Below, in pieces: positions 13,101 to 22,732 of a stretch of 64,000 bases of DNA. The notes below the pieces were generated by a model that saw nothing but the letters and a program-made list of their open reading frames with translations, was not told where the DNA came from and did not search any database. A program made the translations under genes and the position numbers. Origin of the DNA: Zonotrichia leucophrys gambelii (Eukaryota; Chordata; Aves; Passeriformes; Passerellidae); the NCBI RefSeq assembly GCF_028769735.1, contig NC_088177.1, positions 12,402,599 to 12,466,598 on the forward strand, given 5' to 3'. Numbering within the stretch: the first letter of the stretch is position 1; every line of letters begins with the position of its first letter.

Positions 13101-16100
13101 ACAGCTGTTTTCACAGGGAATGGTGGCCAGCCTTGTCTGGCTGCCTTCCCACAGCTGCTGTTCTCCTTTTACCTTCACGTCCACCAAGAACCAAAGGCGC
13201 TGCCAAATACCTTGTGACCAGGATCAGCCTGAGGGTCACTGCTCTGTCCTGTACCTCTTGTCTAGGCATCTCCAGGCTATCTGTTCTTGTCACAGCACAT
13301 GCCATAGTTGAGACACCCACAATACACAGAGCATCACCACACAATTTCAAAAAGCTTCACCCCATACAGAGTAAGATCATGTCACTTTAGAAGGCTGCAA
13401 GCATCTGCCCTTCTTGTCCTTCAGCCCAGCCTTTTATCCCCTCCTGTTGCTGCCCTGCCCCTGTGTGCCCTCTGTTCCCTTTGGTGGTTGGTCAGTGCCC
13501 CTGGGCACTCCATGGCTCGTTCCCTTCAACAGCATTCACCTGTCCTGCACAGCTGTGCCCACTGGGGATGAGGCTGGGCCAGCCCCACTCCCAATCACCA
13601 CAAACTGAACAAGGAAGGGTTCCTGGAAAGATCCAGGAACCTGGGAGTTCATAGCACAAGGGATTGCAAGGCTCCATTGTTTAATAAACAAAGCAATAAT
13701 ATAAGCATTCACAGCTAGTGAAACACAGATGCCAAACACTACTCACAGAAATTCAGTTTTCTGCAACCACATCCATTGGCTGGATCAAAAAATAAAGGTT
13801 CTTTCTGAACTTTGTTCCACAGCTATACTTTAATTATCCATAATATCAAAACACATAATTACATTTTCAAAAATAAGAAAAAGAAAACCCCAAAAACCCA
13901 GAAAAGGAGGAAACTTGGAATTTGCAGGATCCTCCAGAAAACATTTGAGTTCCTCCATGGCCAATGCAAACCAGAACAGAAGAATTCAAGCCTCAGCCTA
14001 TAGACATACCTACAGCAATTCTGGCTAGAGAATTACAAAGGATAGATCCTATAACAGGTGCACAGGATTTTTAGGCACACCACTCAATACAGGGGTGTTA
14101 GATAGTTAGCAGGAGGTTTCAGAAGACAAGTCAAGTACCTGTCAAGTTCCAGAACCCTGTCTCACCCATGCCTGCAGCACTCTGCTGCCACACTGGATAA
14201 TGCAGAATGTGTAGGTGTGGGCACATCAGTAGGAAAAGGATGAAGCAGAAGGCAGCAAAAGTCAGTTCAACCTGTAACCCACAAATTCCTCAAAACTAAG
14301 TTCCACCTTTGAAAAGTTTCTACCATAATTTAATGATTACGTGAAGAACCGGAGAAGAATCAAGTTCCTCATCCAAGAGGTGGAAATTTATTGGATCTTT
14401 TTAAAATGCCTGCTTTCAGAGCTCCCTTTACCTTGGCTGAAGCATGTAATTTATGTTGTCTCACAGTTCAGGGGTTTTTTTGGGTGTAGTTTGTTTTTTT
14501 TTTTTTTACACTCAGTAAATTCCAGTACGTGCTCCCAGAAGAAAGGTGCTTTGGAATTATCCTCAGGGACCTGACGCCAACAGCACAGCAGGAAGCAAAG
14601 GGAGTTACAGGCACATCACAGGGAGCTCTGCCCCTCTACACAATAATAACAGGAATGAGCCCACAGAAGGAGCCACAGCCCCAGGTTAGAGGTGCTCCAC
14701 TCCTGGTAAAGGACATAAAACAACAAGCTCCATTTTCCAGATATTGTCAGTGGGCATTGAAACCAGTTATCACTGCTGCATATGCTAGAATTGAGCATTT
14801 TACTCACCAACACACTAAGCCAGCACTCCTCTATCTCTATCTGGTATCTAGCAAAAACTCTGAAAAATTTATGGATTTCTTAGAAGAAAATGACTCAGCA
14901 ACAGATAAAGCTTCTCCAGCATAATGCCTTGTGAGAAGGAAGTCAGAAAATTGCTGCAGAGAGACCTAAGAACTTTAAACTATTAAGATACATGTCCAGA
15001 CAAAATTTTTCCACTCTGTCAAGTTTGGCTGCAACTGACTAATGTACTTTAAGTAATCCAAAGACCAGCAACCATTCAAGGAATTCTGAAGTTCTCTAGA
15101 TAGCCATCTTATTTGAACTTGCTTCATGTCTTCCCCTTTTCCTCATTTCTGGCAGTAACTTGAGGCTTTATTTGAAGCACTTTTAGAAATAATAGTTATT
15201 TATATCTGCATAATAGCCTCTCCTTAATAATTCTGACAAGATATGCTCCCTCTAATTTCCAGCAGAAGTGTTTCCCATGTTGCACAATGGTAAAAGTATT
15301 GCCCAAAGCCTGTTAGTATTGTTTAGATTTTCCTTATTATAAGCTTGAAGCACCTTTGGCAATCACAAATTGAAATTACATCAGTCTCATGCAAAAAGCA
15401 CATCCACACAGGATGAACTGCAAGGTTAGACTCAGACTGTCATGGCTCAGTTTGTCTATGTCATTACTTATTTCATTATTACAGCTCCACTAATGAAATA
15501 GTTATTACTAATATCCAAATAATTTTTTTGTCTTAAGATGGGCATGATATGCAGATTCTCTGTATAGGAACAATTTCAAATCCTTCATGTGATAGAATTA
15601 CAAAATGAAGCTGAATGGACTAAGCCCAGTTCTGGTGCAAGCTGAGCACCTTGCTGATCAGCACTGTGGTCAGATTGATCTGCATGAAAACTTAGTGACC
15701 AACAAGCATTGAAAAACAGACACATGTACATACCACACAGGAAGCTTCATATTGTTTCCCCAGTTTAGGTCTTAAAAATGCACTGAAAGAAAGGAGAAGC
15801 AGCATTAGAGATCCAGTACATCAACATGTATTTTTCTTAGTTATTTTTTAGGATTCTTCTCATGTCAGAACATTGTCAAAAGGCTGACAAACTCATTGTA
15901 AAGGAAGACATAAGCCAAAACTATGTTCAGATACCTGTTGATGATATCTGAAAAATGCTGTTATGTTTTCCAGAAGAAGTGCCCACCCCGATATGCCAAG
16001 AGGCATTTAATTCAGCCCACACATTCCCAGGGATAAAATCTTCCAGCAGACAATTTTCAGCCATTTTACTTCAGTGAAATATTTTTAACATATCCTGTAT

Positions 16101-17155
16101 AAAATTAGTTACATATTACTAAACTTTGCCTTGCCTCTATTTTAAGCCAGAGATCAACTTGCCAGCTCCGTATGAAATATTTTTTCTGCACAGCTGCTGA
16201 TGTGGAAGGCTCATGGTGAAGTGCAGGCCTGTATGCTGTATGTAGAGAACATTCACCCTCTACCATTCTCCTCCAGAATGAGATCAGAGTAAATATAAAA
16301 AAAATAATCAGGTCACCTTACTGCAGTTTTTATTTTTTTTTAAATTTTATTTTGAAGGACGCTGGTTGTGGCATAAGGGGATTTTGTGAGTGAGGCCTTA
16401 AATTAGAGCCACAACCTTCAAATCTTCCAACCTCCCCCACAATGTTTTCAATCTAGAATCCTGCTAGGACAGGAGGCTGACAGGACTCAGAAGGAACATA
16501 AAGCACTAGATGTACATTCAGCTTGCCCCTCACACATGTCCAATCCCTCACTCTGCAGCCCTGGGAAATGAGGGGAGACTGGGACACGTCTGTTTGCACG
16601 CTGGCCTCTCTCAGCACAGACTGCACTTCCAGGACAGCTGCAAATACAGAGAGAAGCACAGCTGCAGGTCTGGTGCAGCACTGCTGGATGCTGCCTCTGC
16701 TACAAGGGCTCCTCCGTGAGTTCTCGTAAAGATGGGGGACGGAGGGGATGGGGAGCACGGGACAGGGATGGAGGGAAACGTGCATGGACAAACAGACACG
16801 GATGGTTTAAAGTCAAAGCAAGAAGCTGTCTGGGACTGCCTCTAGGTTAAGCTGCCTTGAGACGTCTTCCCATAGCTGATACACACAAATTGCTCTATAT
16901 TGAGTTAAAAAAAAAAAAAAAAAAACCAGGGTTGTTTTTTTTCTCACGGCTTCACATCGCAGCTGCAGTAATCACTGCATCCTCCCCGCCACAGGGGCAG
17001 CCCGCATCCCCTCCGCACTCGCAGTGCCCTGTTGCAGCCGCATCCCAAGCGCCCCGCTCTTACCTGGTTTGCCTCCACAGGAAGGTCTGGATGGGCAGAG
17101 GGATGCCGCGGCCACTCTCCTGCTCCTGGCCCTCGGAGCTTTTCCTTTTCACCAT
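928..17155 (-). CDS. UNC80: UNC80, 5' part of gene (coding exons 1-8)
   Basis: UNC80 is a very large (about 3,250 residues in mammals) HEAT/ARM-like neuronal scaffold that joins the sodium leak channel NALCN to UNC79 and supports its surface expression and regulation. Eight exons are visible: 17064-17155, 15734-15782, 9781-9937, 8599-8897, 6063-6186, 5327-5400, 4685-4824 and 928-1189. They total 1,197 bases, an open frame of 399 codons, with GT/AG at every junction and phase closing each time. The peptide follows mammalian UNC80 from its first residue (MVKRKSSEGQEQ) to the segment ending NTHKTQ. I did not find the next exon between 1 and 927, so the gene runs off the left edge. The gene lies downstream of MAP2 on the same strand. 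No frameshift or premature stop was seen. Confidence 0.97.
1190..4684 (-). other. UNC80 intron (exon 7 to exon 8)
   Basis: 3.5 kb with no supported coding exon. It is ordinary AT-rich intron with a somewhat GC-rich patch near 2280-2660; ORFs in that patch have no recognisable similarity. I saw no clear mobile element. Confidence 0.8.
4685..4824 (-). CDS. UNC80: UNC80 exon 7
   Basis: The exon is 140 bases: 46 codons beginning GLQVVCETPQ and ending QERSSAHP, plus two bases of an arginine codon. The acceptor is ctgaag and the donor CCCAG|gtacag. The frame stays open past the donor for about 15 codons in the intron, but the mammalian protein continues into the next exon (SLVIPPC), which fixes the boundary. 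The region is serine-rich and predicted to be disordered. Confidence 0.94.
5041..5140 (-). mobile_element. CR1 LINE remnant
   Basis: GGATGGAAGGGACCTTAAAA followed by CTCCAACCCTCCTGCCAT resembles the antisense of the CR1 3' region (GGAAGGGACCTTAAAGATCA, then CCAACCCCCCTGCCATGGG). The remainder decays quickly, so only a short old fragment is supported. It lies in the UNC80 intron between exons 6 and 7. Confidence 0.5.
5327..5400 (-). CDS. UNC80: UNC80 exon 6 (74 bp)
   Basis: The exon is 74 bases: two bases complete an alanine codon, then 24 codons, KRSSPTNNQNVTCESPNLDS then GRTE. The acceptor is tcctcag and the donor GAG|gtaaat. The segment is serine/threonine-rich and diverges from mammals more than the flanking exons, consistent with a flexible linker. 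Confidence 0.92.
6063..6186 (-). CDS. UNC80: UNC80 exon 5
   Basis: The exon is 124 bases: 41 codons from ESDLTFRLASGLVIWQPMWE to KPIRNIVT plus one base. The acceptor is a pyrimidine tract ending tttag; the donor is ACAG|gtctgt, which is less close to consensus than its neighbours. The peptide is strongly conserved UNC80 sequence. Confidence 0.95.
6187..8598 (-). other. UNC80 intron (exon 4 to exon 5)
   Basis: 2.4 kb of non-coding sequence. No tandem repeat, LTR or CR1 copy was recognised; all ORFs are below 95 codons and lack recognisable motifs. Confidence 0.8.
8599..8897 (-). CDS. UNC80: UNC80 exon 4
   Basis: The exon is 299 bases: two bases complete a glycine codon, then 99 codons run from HQDKLGVAETKLLHTLHWML to LFAPLVHRIR. 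The acceptor is tacag and the donor AGA|gtaagt. It includes a serine/glycine-rich linker (GSSWGGSSSAFIHQ) and an acidic stretch (TDEEENNRRK) before a hydrophobic helix (ATVELFVFLFAPLV). Plus-strand ORFs over this interval are shadows of this exon. Confidence 0.96.
9781..9937 (-). CDS. UNC80: UNC80 exon 3
   Basis: The exon is 157 bases: 52 codons from SFERVLVENK to NRNKL plus one base. The acceptor is a pyrimidine tract ending cttttag and the donor is G|gtcagt. The peptide (ALSEAIQSISRWELVQAALP) is highly conserved UNC80 N-terminal sequence, part of the helical repeat scaffold. Reading past the donor would give only about ten unrelated residues before a stop. Confidence 0.96.
11181..11243. repeat. 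Inverted repeat, 20-bp arms (UNC80 intron 2)
   Basis: GTATTGCATTTTCTGACTGC at 11181-11200 pairs with 11224-11243 at 19 of 20 positions; the spacer is 23 bases. No terminal motif of a known element was recognised. Confidence 0.85.
13288..13602 (-). mobile_element. Dispersed LTR-like repeat, copy A (UNC80 intron 2)
   Basis: About 315 bp that is clearly similar over its whole length to 21260-21563 in the same orientation. On the minus strand it runs from TGTGGTGATTGGGAGTGGGG through a pyrimidine/GC-rich U3-like part and a poly(A)-type segment (here ATAAAAGG) to a TGACA end. TG...CA ends and a single poly(A)-like site suggest a solo LTR. No target-site duplication could be identified. Confidence 0.6.
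15734..15782 (-). CDS. UNC80: UNC80 exon 2 (49 bp micro-exon)
   Basis: This 49-base exon has acceptor tttcag and donor gtatgt. One base completes the serine codon of exon 1, then 16 codons follow (AFLRPKLGKQYEASCV), matching vertebrate UNC80 exactly as I remember it. It ends in phase 0. It is too short for ordinary ORF finders and is recognised only by protein similarity and splice sites. Confidence 0.95.
15783..17063 (-). other. UNC80 intron 1
   Basis: 1.3 kb. It moves from AT-rich sequence (T- and A-runs near 16300-16350) to the CpG-rich first exon, with an A19-type homopolymer at 16907-16925. No coding exon was seen. Confidence 0.8.
17064..17155 (-). CDS. UNC80: UNC80 coding exon 1 (start codon)
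   Basis: The exon opens with ATG at 17155-17153 in a strong context (A at -3, G at +4) and encodes 30 residues plus two bases, starting MVKRKSSEGQEQ and ending PIQTFLWRQT. It ends in AG|gtaaga, leaving a split serine codon completed by exon 2. It lies inside a CpG-rich segment, as expected for the first exon of a neuronal gene. The start is chosen because the peptide matches the N-terminus of vertebrate UNC80. Confidence 0.96.
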
Positions 17156-17180
17156 GGTGCCGGTGCGAGCTGCCGCAGCC

Positions 17181-17210
17181 TCAGCAGACGCGCCAGCCGG
17201 GATCTCCCAT
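17181..17210 (-). promoter_or_regulatory. Possible upstream ORF in UNC80 leader
   Basis: On the minus strand an ATG at 17210 lies in an optimal context (G at -3, G at +4) and opens a nine-codon frame (MGDPGWRVC) closed by TGA at 17183-17181, leaving 25 bases before the UNC80 ATG at 17155. If transcription starts upstream of 17210, this short ORF would be met first and could reduce or gate UNC80 translation. Whether it is in the mRNA depends on the unmapped start site. Confidence 0.35.
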
Positions 17211-17764
17211 GGCCGCCTCAGGCCCCCGCAACTCCTCACCCTCTCCCCTCCATTGCCCGCAGCCCGCCCCCTCCCTCAGCCCCGCCGGTGCAAGATGGCT
17301 GCAGAGGAGGCAGGGAGGAGGAAATTAGGGGGAGCGAAGATGTCCGCGTCCTTCGGCTTCCTCCGAGCCTTCAGCACCTCCCTCTGTGGCCAGCTCCCGG
17401 TGCCCGGAGCGGGCGGTGCCGGGGGAGGGCGGCGGGAGGAGGCGCCGCCCGCCAAACTTCCCGCACAGCAACAGGGCAGCCCCGGCACGGAGAGGCATTC
17501 CCGGAGCATCCCGGAGCCTGCCGAGCCGGGAGAGACCCTCCCTCCCTCCATCCCCCTTCCTATCCGCTCTTCTTCCTTCTCAAACGGGCTGAGAAGGGCA
17601 GCAAGGCACAAACCCCCCCTGAAAGTGCAGGTCGGTGATTGCGGGAAATGGGTCCGTAGAGAATTCTCAAAGCCGGAAAGAAAGTTCACACAGTGCGTGC
17701 ATCTCTATGCAAACTTTGAGGTAAGGAATGCCGACCTAGAAATGCCGTGGAATGGGACAGACAT

Positions 17765-18113
17765 TGTTGAGAGAGAAATGGAACTAGAAACAAGTTTCAA
17801 AGGGTGGCCTTGCAAATAAGACTGGAGACTTTGGAGAAATAGAACTATCAAGGACGCATTGTATCATGACCCACGAGAGGTAATTCCAGATGATTAGATG
17901 GTTTAAGGCATTTACAGCATGGCAGAGCTAAAGCTGATAGGCCAAGAAACGCTTATCATGTACTGTAATTAAGAAATAGTTGGCTTCTAATTGTGATGGA
18001 GTGAATGTAACATCTACATTCTCACTCTTCACATGAGACTGAAAATAGAATAAAAGTTTTTAAATCTCTCTCTGTTACCCCATCTCTGGGTCAGAAAAGG
18101 GCCTAATCCAACA
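17765..18113 (+). mobile_element. LTR-like element upstream of UNC80
   Basis: The segment from TGTTGAGAGAGAAATGG to GGGCCTAATCCAACA has an LTR layout: TG...CA ends, a GC-poor U3, ATAAAAG poly(A)-type signal near 18050, then a short pyrimidine-rich U5. It resembles passerine ERVK-type LTRs as I recall them. I could not find a clean target-site duplication, so the left boundary may lie further left. It points away from UNC80 and its left end is 610 bp upstream of the UNC80 start codon. Confidence 0.6.
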
Positions 18114-21100
18114 GGTGGTGGGAACAGAGGAATTTTGCGGTAGTTATTCCACAGATTTTTCTTACACAGAAGAGCTGAGGCAGAAGTGGAGAGGATAGGA
18201 AGTGCCAAAGCAGATTTACTGGTGTTTCCAATTAGACACCAGACTGATTTGACTAAACAAGCACTTGTTGGAGTCAGGTTTGCTACAAGTATTTCTCAGG
18301 CACTGATAGATTAGCTCTCCTTCTCTACCTAAGAATGGTATACTACAACAAATAACGAAAAAAATAAATTTAAAGACCAATGCAAGTTCATCCCAAACAG
18401 TTTTCACAGGAAAAAAAAAAAAGTGACATTCTGTTGCTTATATGAAGACTCTTTAGAGGAAACAAATAGCTTTGAAGTTCAGGATTCTTTTCCTTACTCT
18501 TTTCTTTGTGCATAGCCAGTGCTCTGCCCTTCCACAAGCCAATAGCAAGTGGAGGTCACACAGCCCATCACTGAGGGGAAACTAAATCACTTGTTGGAAT
18601 TTTGTTTATCCTTACTTTGTCGTAATTGGAAATAGAACTGCAAACTGCAGTTCTAGTCAAGCTTGCCATCTGAGTGCAGCATGTTGCTGTTCAGCCAGTC
18701 ACAAAAGGCACATAAATCCCTTTATTTGTACAGAGGTTTAAAGTTCTGATGCAAAACAAATCAGAGAGCAAAGGAAGCGTTATCAGCTGCTGGCTCTGTC
18801 ACAAGAGCTGCAGGCACAAAGATGCAGATCTCAAACCCAGACAGGCCATGACCAGCACTAAACCCAGGAGGTGGCAAAGGTACTTTACATTAAGTTTGAC
18901 AGTGGTTAGAGACAAGTTTTGTTCTCGTCTTGTTTTGGAGACAATGCCCACCACCACAAAGCTGAACCAATCTGTATCTCTGTGAGTAAAATTAATTGCA
19001 TGTGTAAGAGAAGAACAAATTTTACTATCTGGAAGATTTTATTTATCTCTATACTGAATTTCTGCTGCCGAGACTTTCTCTGCAGCAGAGACTTTCAGAT
19101 ATGCAGTTCGCATTTGACCACACATAAATACTGACACTACAGTGGATGCTACAAAGGTAAAGTCCTGTAAATGAGCCCCTGCCTTCCCTTACAGTTGGGA
19201 GAGAGAGAGGAAAAAATTAGTCTTCAGAGAGGCCATTATAGTAGGACAACAGCAGTGTCCTGAAAATTCACCTGTGCTCTGTTCCCTAGGCTACTCTGGC
19301 ACCTTGGGCTGGCACAGAAACACAGGTCAGTCTGCCTGCAAAAAGATCAAAAGTACTGCAGAAAGTCTCTTCAAAATGATCAAGACTACTGCAAAAAGCC
19401 AAAGCAGGTGAGGGAAAAGTGAAGAAAACTCTGCATTACTCCAACAACTCCTAGCCCATGCCAACTGCTCAGTCACAGAAGATGCCCATGACACTAACCA
19501 GCCATTTCCTCTCTCACTGCAGGCAGGATGAGCCTGACATGCCTCCAGACCACAGGATTCTGCTTGATCACTCCTTTATTCATCAGACAGTTGTTTACAA
19601 TCCAGTACAGCAGGATTTAGTCTTGATCCAGAACCAGTCAGGGCTGGCAGGATAGCACAGTGGGGACGCAGAGCAGAACCTGAGCTTGAAGCCCCCACCT
19701 CACACAGGAGTGCTCAGAGCAGGGAGCTGCTCAAACCTCACTGCCTTGCACTTGTTTCCATGGTTATGCTCTCCAAGTTCCCACTCCTAATCATTCCCTG
19801 CTGTACACACTCCTAAGAATTCACATCTTATTTATCTGAACTCTGTGTGCAGAATCCAGGCTCTCAAGAGCATGTCAAGCCATTCTGTTCTGCAACAGCC
19901 TTTCCAAGAGCAAAACTGCAAAGAATTCCTAAATGCAGGGAAAAAAACATTTATTTGCCCATATCCTCAAGATCTTACTCTTCCACTGGCTGTCAGCAGG
20001 CTTCTGTCCTGGCTGAGCAGACCCATCATGAAGGAAAACCCTTTCTCTCTAGGGACAAGCAGTCACAGAAGATCAGCACTGATGGATGTCACTCCTTCTA
20101 CCCTTTCCCATATGGGTCTGTCAGGGAGAAGGAATGTAAAAATTGAGAGAAGCCTAGGAAAGCCCTGTTTTTTATATAAGGGCTTTTAAAACACTTCAAC
20201 TAAGGTTAATCAGAAGTCTCCTTCACAGGTCTTCTGGCTAGCCCTGCTCAAACAACAACTGCACTCAGAGACAAGGATAAATAATCATTAAAATTGCAAG
20301 GATTCCCTAAAATGACACATTTTGCTGCTGTTGTTGCATGAATTCAGGCAGGAGTGGACTGCAGTTCAGCTGGATCAGATTCCACAAGAGCAGTTAGATA
20401 TTTAACCCCTCAGCCACATTTAGGTAGAGCCAGTAGAGTGGCACAGCACTCATGCATCTGAGAATTCTACCTCAAAACAGAGTAGAAGCAAAAGCCCTCC
20501 ACACAGAAAATGACTGCCTTTGCATAATGTTCAAGCAACAAAACAGATTCACATAGACATTTAACTTCAGTTCCATGCACTACAGGCACAGCTAGATAGG
20601 ACAGGATGGGAGGGAACAAAATCCTGGAGATGACCTGGAGGGATTATCTGGACAAGACTGGGGGAAAAAAAAAAAAAAAAACAACCAACTCAGTTTTCAC
20701 AATCAGATTATCATCCCTTGCTCAGGACTCACCATGCTCTGGTAGTAGGTGGAAAACCTTTGCTTCTTTTGGGGCAAAAAGGCAACAAACCTCCTCCCCT
20801 CAAACCCTGCCCCACCCAACCTTTTTATCTTCTTCCTAGAAAAGGAGGTGTGGATCTCTTGAGCCACTGAGTCACCAAACATGCCTTCCTCTCTGTTCCT
20901 CAGAGAGAGCTGAGCACCTCCTCCCCAGCATGCTTCTCTGTCCATAGCAAGGGTGCTCACACAAAACCAGGTTTGGGAATCTCTCTACCAAGGCCACACT
21001 GTTTGAAAATCCCAGCAGCTGGGACTTCTGCATGGCCAAAGAGCTCTAGGTGGAAAGCCCTCTGCCTCTTACCCATGTCTCACCTTCTGCCCTCCTCCTG

Positions 21101-21259
21101 TACAAGGAACACCCCAGGAGCTGAGACAGGCACAGGATGGACAGATGCTCTGTACCTCTAACACACACTGCAGCAGGATTCCTGGGCCTCCTTCCCTTTC
21201 AATAACAAGAAGTTTATCAAGATTTTTTTTCACAAGTTTTACTCATCTCAATGCTCCAA

Positions 21260-21563
21260 TGTCTCAGCACACATCACAGTTGAGACAACCACAATACACA
21301 GAATATCACAACACAATTTCAGAAAGGTTCAACCCACACAGAGTAACACCTCACCACTTCAGAAGGCTTTAGGCATCTGCCCTGGTTCTTCAGCCCAGCC
21401 TTTATTACCTCCTGTTGATGCAGTGCCCCTGTGTGCCCTCTGCTCCCTTTGGTGGTTGGTCAGTGCCAAGTGTCTCATTACCTTCAATGCTGCTCACCTG
21501 CTTCTCACAGCTGTAACCAATTGGGGATGAGGCTCAGCCACAGCCCCACTCCCAATCACCACA
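21260..21563 (-). mobile_element. Dispersed LTR-like repeat, copy B (intergenic)
   Basis: The second copy of the repeat at 13288-13602; the two share blocks such as CTTTGGTGGTTGGTCAGTGC and CCCACTCCCAATCACCACA. This copy keeps AATAAAGG on the minus strand near 21400. UNC80 exons 1 and 2 lie between the copies, so they are separate insertions and not the two ends of one provirus. Confidence 0.6.
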
Positions 21564-22009
21564 AACTGTGTACCTACACTCCATCACCACAATCTACTAG
21601 TAAAATTATGAAATAGATCACCTATCATATGCTGTTAATAAGATTCAACAATCACAGAAATGTCATCTCTTCCTTGTTCAGTGTGAAAGGGACAAACAGG
21701 TTCTTACCAGCTGTCCTCAACCATTGTTCTAGCTGTGAATACTTAAATCATTATTTACCCTTTTGTTCTTAGCTTCTTAATCCTTCCCCTTTCTACAGAT
21801 AGATGATGCATTAGTTCTGCCTTGTACCTAAGCATGCTTAGGAGGGTGCTGCCATTGGATAATTTATCATTCCTTCAGGTCGTTTGACAGCATTTACTTA
21901 GGGACATTGCAGCATTGTGTGTGAAGTCCAGCTTGCTGAAGGTTTGGGATACCTAAAGCACTGCTTTCGGCTGTATTTGACTCTCATTAACAACCTGAAA
22001 AGGGTCCTG

Positions 22010-22445
22010 CTTTACTTTCCTTTACAGCTTAGCCATCCTGACTCTTGACAGCAGCAAACTCCTGCTGTTGGCTTCTCTGACAGACCCTGACTGCTGCTCA
22101 TTCCTGCTGGAATATGTCTGCAAGCGTTCCCCTGCTGCCTCTGACCACAGGCTTTTACCTGGCTCAGCTGTGACTGCAGGCTCCAACAGCAGCTCAAATT
22201 CCACCAGACCCAGGCTGACCTCACAACAAATCTTCTACAACAGCAACTCTCTCCCTTGTTTTGTTCTTCTTTGTGTCTCTGGATTGTTTCTTCTTCCGTA
22301 GGGCTCCTCTTTGTCAAGGCTCTTCCTGGTGCCCCAACCCACCCTTTTATCACACTTATTAGTCACAGCTGCAACCCATTAAGGGCAAGGCTGGTCTTCT
22401 TTGGGAATTAGTACAGCTGTGACTTATCAGGGACAGGCCCCTTCC
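22010..22445. mobile_element. Possible further LTR-type repeat
   Basis: A GC-richer island with pyrimidine-rich runs, a TTTTATCACACTTATTAG segment and TCACAGCTG/CAGCTGTGA motifs, in style like the LTR copies nearby but not alignable to them by eye. It may be an old LTR in minus orientation. Only its composition and position support this. Confidence 0.25.
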
Positions 22446-22732
22446 AAACCGATCTATGATTTCTCCGTTCCACCCAGAGCACAAAACTGCACTCCCCTGG
22501 GCTGGAGTTCAGGCTGGTGCTGAGTATCCACCCCGGATCCACGATGACACACTCCAAGCACCCCTCAAAGCCTGTGCTGTTTCCTGGTTAGTTTCCAAGA
22601 CAGACCCAAAAGCTCATCCCCATGCCCCAACTCCTGTCACCTTCACCACCCTGGCACTGTCCATGTGCTCCTGCTATGCCCAGATGGCTTGAGGGCATCT
22701 GTAGGGCGGGTGGGTGAAGGAGGCCACGACAC

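Larger units (their letters stand above)
9938..15733 (-). other. UNC80 intron 2
   Basis: 5.8 kb containing the 20-bp inverted repeat at 11181-11243 and the LTR-like copy A at 13288-13602. The 131-codon plus-strand ORF at 14529-14924 has no recognisable domain or splice context. The rest shows nothing I can name. Confidence 0.8.
16975..17640 (-). promoter_or_regulatory. UNC80: UNC80 CpG-rich promoter region
   Basis: This stretch is visibly richer in G+C and CpG than the AT-rich surroundings and spans UNC80 exon 1 and the sequence upstream of it. It holds GC boxes (CCCGCCCC at 17263-17270; further GGCGGG motifs near 17410-17450) and a YY1-like CAAGATGGCTGC at 17291-17302 on the plus strand. 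No TATA box is evident upstream of the start codon, as expected for a dispersed CpG-island promoter. The exact transcription start cannot be fixed from sequence. The long plus-strand ORFs across it result from high GC and lack of stops. Confidence 0.75.
18114..22732. other. Intergenic region between UNC80 promoter and minisatellite
   Basis: 4.6 kb without a recognisable gene on either strand. It contains LTR-like copy B (21260-21563), a possible LTR (22010-22445) and an A-run near 20665-20682. Small ORFs here (up to 114 codons) look random. Confidence 0.75.

Noticed and set aside
14529..14924. 131-codon plus-strand ORF in UNC80 intron 2
   Set aside because: No recognisable domain, no promoter or splice context; consistent with chance.
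16857..17819. 320-codon plus-strand ORF across the UNC80 promoter
   Set aside because: It runs through CpG-rich sequence antisense to UNC80 exon 1 and into an LTR; composition is Pro/Ala/Arg low-complexity and no domain is recognisable.
13288..21563. A single full-length provirus bounded by the two LTR-like copies
   Set aside because: UNC80 exons 1 and 2 lie between the copies, and no gag, pol or env-like sequence is present.
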